NCBI GenBank assembly: GCA_013396915.1
Contig: VWZL01002558.1
Location: 373,021 to 437,020, forward strand
Origin: Stercorarius parasiticus
Taxonomy: Eukaryota > Chordata > Aves > Charadriiformes > Stercorariidae
Direction of reading: 5' to 3'
Length of the DNA: 64,000 nt
The notes below the pieces were generated by a model, which worked only from the letters and a program-made list of their open reading frames with translations, had not been told where the DNA came from and ran no database searches. Both the position numbers and the translations under genes were made by a program. Shown here in pieces: positions 60,076 through 64,000 of this stretch. The first letter of the stretch is position 1. Each line of letters starts with the position of its first letter.

Positions 60076-62559
60076 AATTATAGTGAATCCCTGACTGACA
60101 GAAAAAAAGTACAAGCCAAGATGATTAATTAAGTAGTCGATAGCAAACTCATTCCAAACATTTGCAATAAGCAGTATGACTGAGTGCGTAGAAGCAGCAT
60201 TGCATTTAAACCCCAGATACTTATCAATACTGGTAGGGAGCACTCCAAGAAATTGGATGTTGTTTGTAGTAGATCATTTTAGCAGTGATTCATCAAATGC
60301 TATCGTGTATATCTGACAGAACTCAAAACTGGCAAATGTTCTAATGGAACATAATAACAACGATGAGTCGTACATTTGTAGCACTTACTAGAAAGAATTC
60401 CAGGATTGACAAATTGGAGTGGCAATGTTGGCAGACTTAAAATGAAGCATTTGTACAGTATATACAGTACTCAGAGATGTGGAATAGATTCCAATATGAA
60501 ATGCAGAGACGTTTCTGAACATCTTTCTGAAGCTTCATGCCAAGATGGTGCCTGATTTTTATCCTGTCACTCACAAACCCCTTTGCATCTGTTGTTTCAA
60601 CATGTGAACAGTGACCCGGTTCAAGCTGCTGCTAAAACTTGAGCATTAATTAATAAGGAGAAGCTGGCTGATGGATAATTAAGAGCAGAGTAGGAAATTC
60701 TGGACAATGTATTTGCAAAACTGCACTTGGAAGAAAGATGTAGAGTGGTTTGAGAAAAATAAAGCCATTTGGAGATGAGATATTTAGGGGGAAGTAGTTG
60801 CAGAGAGTATCACACGTTTCAATCAGCATGGAAGGCTCCAACCTTTCACCATCCTAGAAACCTTCACCGCAATCATCCCAGCCGCTGGCCTGGCCTTGTG
60901 CTCGACTTGGAGTTGCACCTCCTCTCTCAGGAGCACATAAACAAAAAGCAAGTTTTAAAGGGCTCTAGCTCATCAGTGCTACTTGTAGTTACAAGCCTAC
61001 AAGAGGTGTAACTGCTAATCTGCCTCTTCATGTGAACACCCTTATTGTGGAACTAGCAGGAGTTCCCTTACATCAGTACGCCCTCGGCTGAATATTGTGC
61101 TTGTACTGCAGGGAAGTCCCCTTTCATCACCAAGAATTGCTTGAGGCACGAGTCCTGCATCATTTCTATGTGGATCTTTTGTCTGGAACTTGTCTTAAAT
61201 CTGTTTGTCCAATACATTTATGATTTATTTCTCTGTGAAGTCTTCTAAGAAGACACATTATGTTGTGCTAATCCATTGTCCTTTGCCATCTTGTGTCTAT
61301 TAAAACCATTTCTTTGAAATTTTTATCTATTTTTTACCCTCTCTTTTCTTTTTTCTCTACGGCTGAACACAATAGGGCAGTAATCCAGATCAGAGCTTTC
61401 CACAAACTGAATGCAGTCTCATATGTAGCACTACAGAAAACATTTTATAATCTTCTATGTGCCTGGAGATTCTTTTTATTCACTGTTTACTTTAAAATAC
61501 AGTTTCACCAATAGGATTATCTGATTTTTTTTTAACAGGTAAAGGTGATCAAGTTAAGTGGAAAAATTGTAGCTATACACACACAAATTAGTTTACACTC
61601 ATCCAGGTTTTGATTGACACGTAAAATCATGTTAAGTAATGATTTTATTCAAATGTACTCACCACAGCTAAACTACCAGCCACAAATCTCCAGGAAATAA
61701 TCCCAAGCATTTTTTGAGTAATAACCATTAGTTTACACTGTTACGCAGTTGCTGAAACACATGAAGGCACAATTATCAGAAAGCATGAGAAAGGCTCTGG
61801 GATTATGAGCAAATTGGCCATATTTACTTGGCCACATGATAGCAGGACAGGCACAGTGCTGGAAAGCTGTCTGGCCTCAAGATTTTCTGAGCAGCAGCCT
61901 CAACAACCTCTTCTTAAACCATTGCTGCTGCTTCTTTCATAAATCTCAGGTCTTAAAGACGGAGGAAAACAAGCTCTGAACACGTTTTGACCAAGGAATA
62001 CACCATAAACGGACTTGCTGAGTTTAATTGGAGGATTTATGACAATGTCACACACAAACGTGCACACACGTGGTTATACACACCATAAAAAGGCATTTCA
62101 GGAGTGAAAGAAAGAAAGATTCTATCAGAAAGAAATCCGTTGCATACCTGAACAGAATGATTGGCTGTGTACTTTCATTTTCTTCACTTACTTTCTTCTA
62201 AGTTCTAGCACTCCGTTTTTAAACTTCACTTTCAACAAAGATGCCTTGATGGTCATTAAATATTGAATCCATTCTGCAAGGAGGCTGGCTTCTCCTTCTG
62301 CAGAGGATGAGATTTGGCAGAGCTAATTCTGCCAGTCACATCAATGTGATCTTCCTCAGGCATTCCTCCAGTCTTTCATTGTGGAAATACATATTTTTGC
62401 ATTTGAGTGCCTCATTCCCAAAAGGTGAGTGAAAAAGGATTTTTTATTCTGTTATCTGAGGAAAATACGATTGCTGTTTTACTTCAACTTTTTTCAGGTA
62501 AGTACTCTAGCTTTCTTTTGTGCGGCCTAGTACTTGCCGTCGGGTTGAGGTAGCTGGGT
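60076..62559. other. Unique stretch, no gene recognised
   Basis: Short frames only. CA-rich patches lie near 61577-61586 and 62048-62082. A pyrimidine-rich run spans about 61338-61357. Nothing else identifiable. Confidence 0.5.
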
Positions 62560-63010
62560 AATATTTTGGCCACAGGTGCTGGGTTCCTGCTGAACTCAGC
62601 AAAAGCAAGGAGCCAGGAGCAGCTGCCTTCTCAGAGAGAGAAAAAAATCCCACCTATCTCAGAGGCAGAGACGCTGGTTTGCAGAAGGGGCTGGATTTTC
62701 TCTCTGGTGACAGGCAGAGGCTCCAGGGTCACCGCTCCCTCCGTAACCCTGCCACGGCCGAGCGGCAGAAACTTGGCTCAGCAAGGTGCAATGAGCCCTA
62801 AAGTCAGGCTGGGAGAGGAGCAGACCTGGAGCCTGCTGCTTCCCACAGCCTGCGGAAACGCGGCGGGAGAAAGGGTTCCTGCTGAGCTCCTCCAGGCACC
62901 CCACGTGAAGCCCCCTTGCACGGAGAGGCAGAATCATCGAAGCATGGTGGTTCAGCATCCTGCCTCATCGCTAGCAGCTCTGGCCAACGGTGCCTTGTAC
63001 GTATCAAAAC
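62560..63010. promoter_or_regulatory. CpG-rich, GC-rich patch
   Basis: CpGs cluster at about 62730-62890 (CACGGCCGAGCGGCAG, GCGGAAACGCGGCGGGAG), in contrast to the CpG-poor flanks. A 155-codon plus-strand frame (62566-63033, starting at TTG; the first internal ATG is near 62790) and two minus-strand frames are open here, largely a result of high GC. It may be an orphan CpG island, an unrecognised first exon or decayed mobile DNA. Confidence 0.3.
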
Positions 63011-64000
63011 AAATCACTCTTTCCAAGGTTTGAGTAGACACGCAGCGCGTAAACATCACCTTCCCAGGGCTGGGAGGGTTTCCGTTTTCTTCTCCTTTCC
63101 TTGAGCAACAAGGTTAGAGCCCAAAGATCATTCATTTTATTTATGCTTCTGTAACTCGGGAGTAGCTCCTTTACAGTCAATAGAGGATGAAAACCGTGAC
63201 CACCAATTCCTGAGGCACTTAAAAGGCTGGGCAAAGAAACAAAAGTCTGCAAACAGCACTGTCTCTGAAGAGGATTTTTTTTTTCATAATGGACATGAAT
63301 GGAAAATTTAATTATTTGCACAAATCTTGTAAAAATTCCATTTGAAAAAAAGATCAGTCAGTATTTATAATATTAACAGATGTGTGAAATGTCTTATTTT
63401 GGTCTAAACTTCAAAATTGTATTTTTATTTTGTAGTTCAATTTGGAAACAAGAGGTCTTGATATGTGTTATGTGAAACATCATATCCTTTTCCAAAATAC
63501 ATTATAAGCTAAAAAGAAAGAAAATATATTTTGAGAACTCATTTTATTTTCTTCTAACACTTTTATTTCTAGATTCCCTAAACACTACAGTCACTAGTCC
63601 CAACTTCTGTATGAATTTGACTGAAAGGTGCTGATGATAGAAAGCAGCAAACCTTAAAAGGCCAGGAAAGAATTCTTTGTGGCAGTTCTGTTCTAGCAGC
63701 CTACAACAGGATGCGCTGGAGGGCTAGGGTAAAAACAAAATGGATTGAAAAATATGCACTTGCATTCGTTTCAAATAACCATAAGTACCTAAGTTTATAA
63801 TGACATGTAATCAAAATATGGTTTGGGAGAGGTGTCTTTGCCACAGTAAAATCCTTCTCTTGCTGAAAAACATAATAATAACCACATTTAATGACAATTA
63901 AGATGCAGCTAGGTAATGATCTGATGTGCTCTTTCGTAACTATTTCAAGGTGTCAGCACATCTCAATATCATACTTTCCATGGGCAGTTATTCTGCTTTA
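63011..64000. other. Unique AT-rich stretch to window end
   Basis: No gene, repeat or RNA is recognised. T9 lies near 63277-63285. The frame at 63004-63321 (minus) is unremarkable. Confidence 0.55.

Noticed and set aside
1..64000. CRISPR arrays, tRNA or rRNA genes, bacterial operons
   Set aside because: No regularly spaced repeats of CRISPR type, no tRNA A/B box arrangement noticed, and the repeat content is that of a bird nuclear genome.

Overview
This window looks like bird nuclear DNA from a draft assembly. The main evidence is its repeats: CR1 (chicken-repeat-1 type) LINE fragments ending in octamer arrays related to ATTCTATG, an intact solo LTR of an avian ERVL-like retrovirus family, and traces of old amniote MIR-type SINEs. 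Repeat density is low, the sequence is AT-rich, and there are no operons, ribosome binding sites or dense reading frames. A 379-base run of N (34474-34852) and a single N at 57734 mark draft sequence.

No protein-coding gene can be named. Almost every open frame is short, overlaps frames on the other strand and resembles no family I recognise. The window is most simply read as intergenic DNA or a very long intron. A few stretches stand out from this background. A 235-codon plus-strand frame at 19162-19866 lies over a GC-richer patch. A 180-codon minus-strand frame at 38347-38886 is broken by one TAG. A 99-codon frame at 25298-25597 encodes a clear hydrophobic segment. Exon-like segments with good splice signals lie at 12639-12844, 52619-52648 and 59916-60075. 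All are low-confidence candidates.

Layout from left to right: 1-9 kb is unique AT-rich DNA with one TATC/TA microsatellite and some conserved-looking blocks. At 9-12 kb there is a decayed CR1 endonuclease remnant, an LTR fragment fused to a CR1 tail, and a heptamer repeat. At 16.4-17.0 kb is the complete solo LTR with its 5-bp target duplication. At 19-23 kb are the long frame, a CR1 tail, a strong G-quadruplex motif and a CpG-rich patch. 25-33 kb holds the hydrophobic frame, MIR remnants and simple repeats. 34.35-35.01 kb is a minus-strand CR1 with readable reverse-transcriptase coding sequence, interrupted by the assembly gap. 35-54 kb is mostly unique, with small tandem duplications, hairpins and a nested inverted repeat at 48.9 kb. 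At 54.3 and 57.7 kb are two more CR1 fragments. 59.9 kb holds an exon-like segment and 62.6-63.0 kb is CpG-rich.

The elements do not work together as a system. The CR1 and LTR copies are independent insertions, and any function of the unique DNA is more likely regulatory than coding. I found no new biological system; the most testable leads are listed in the findings.
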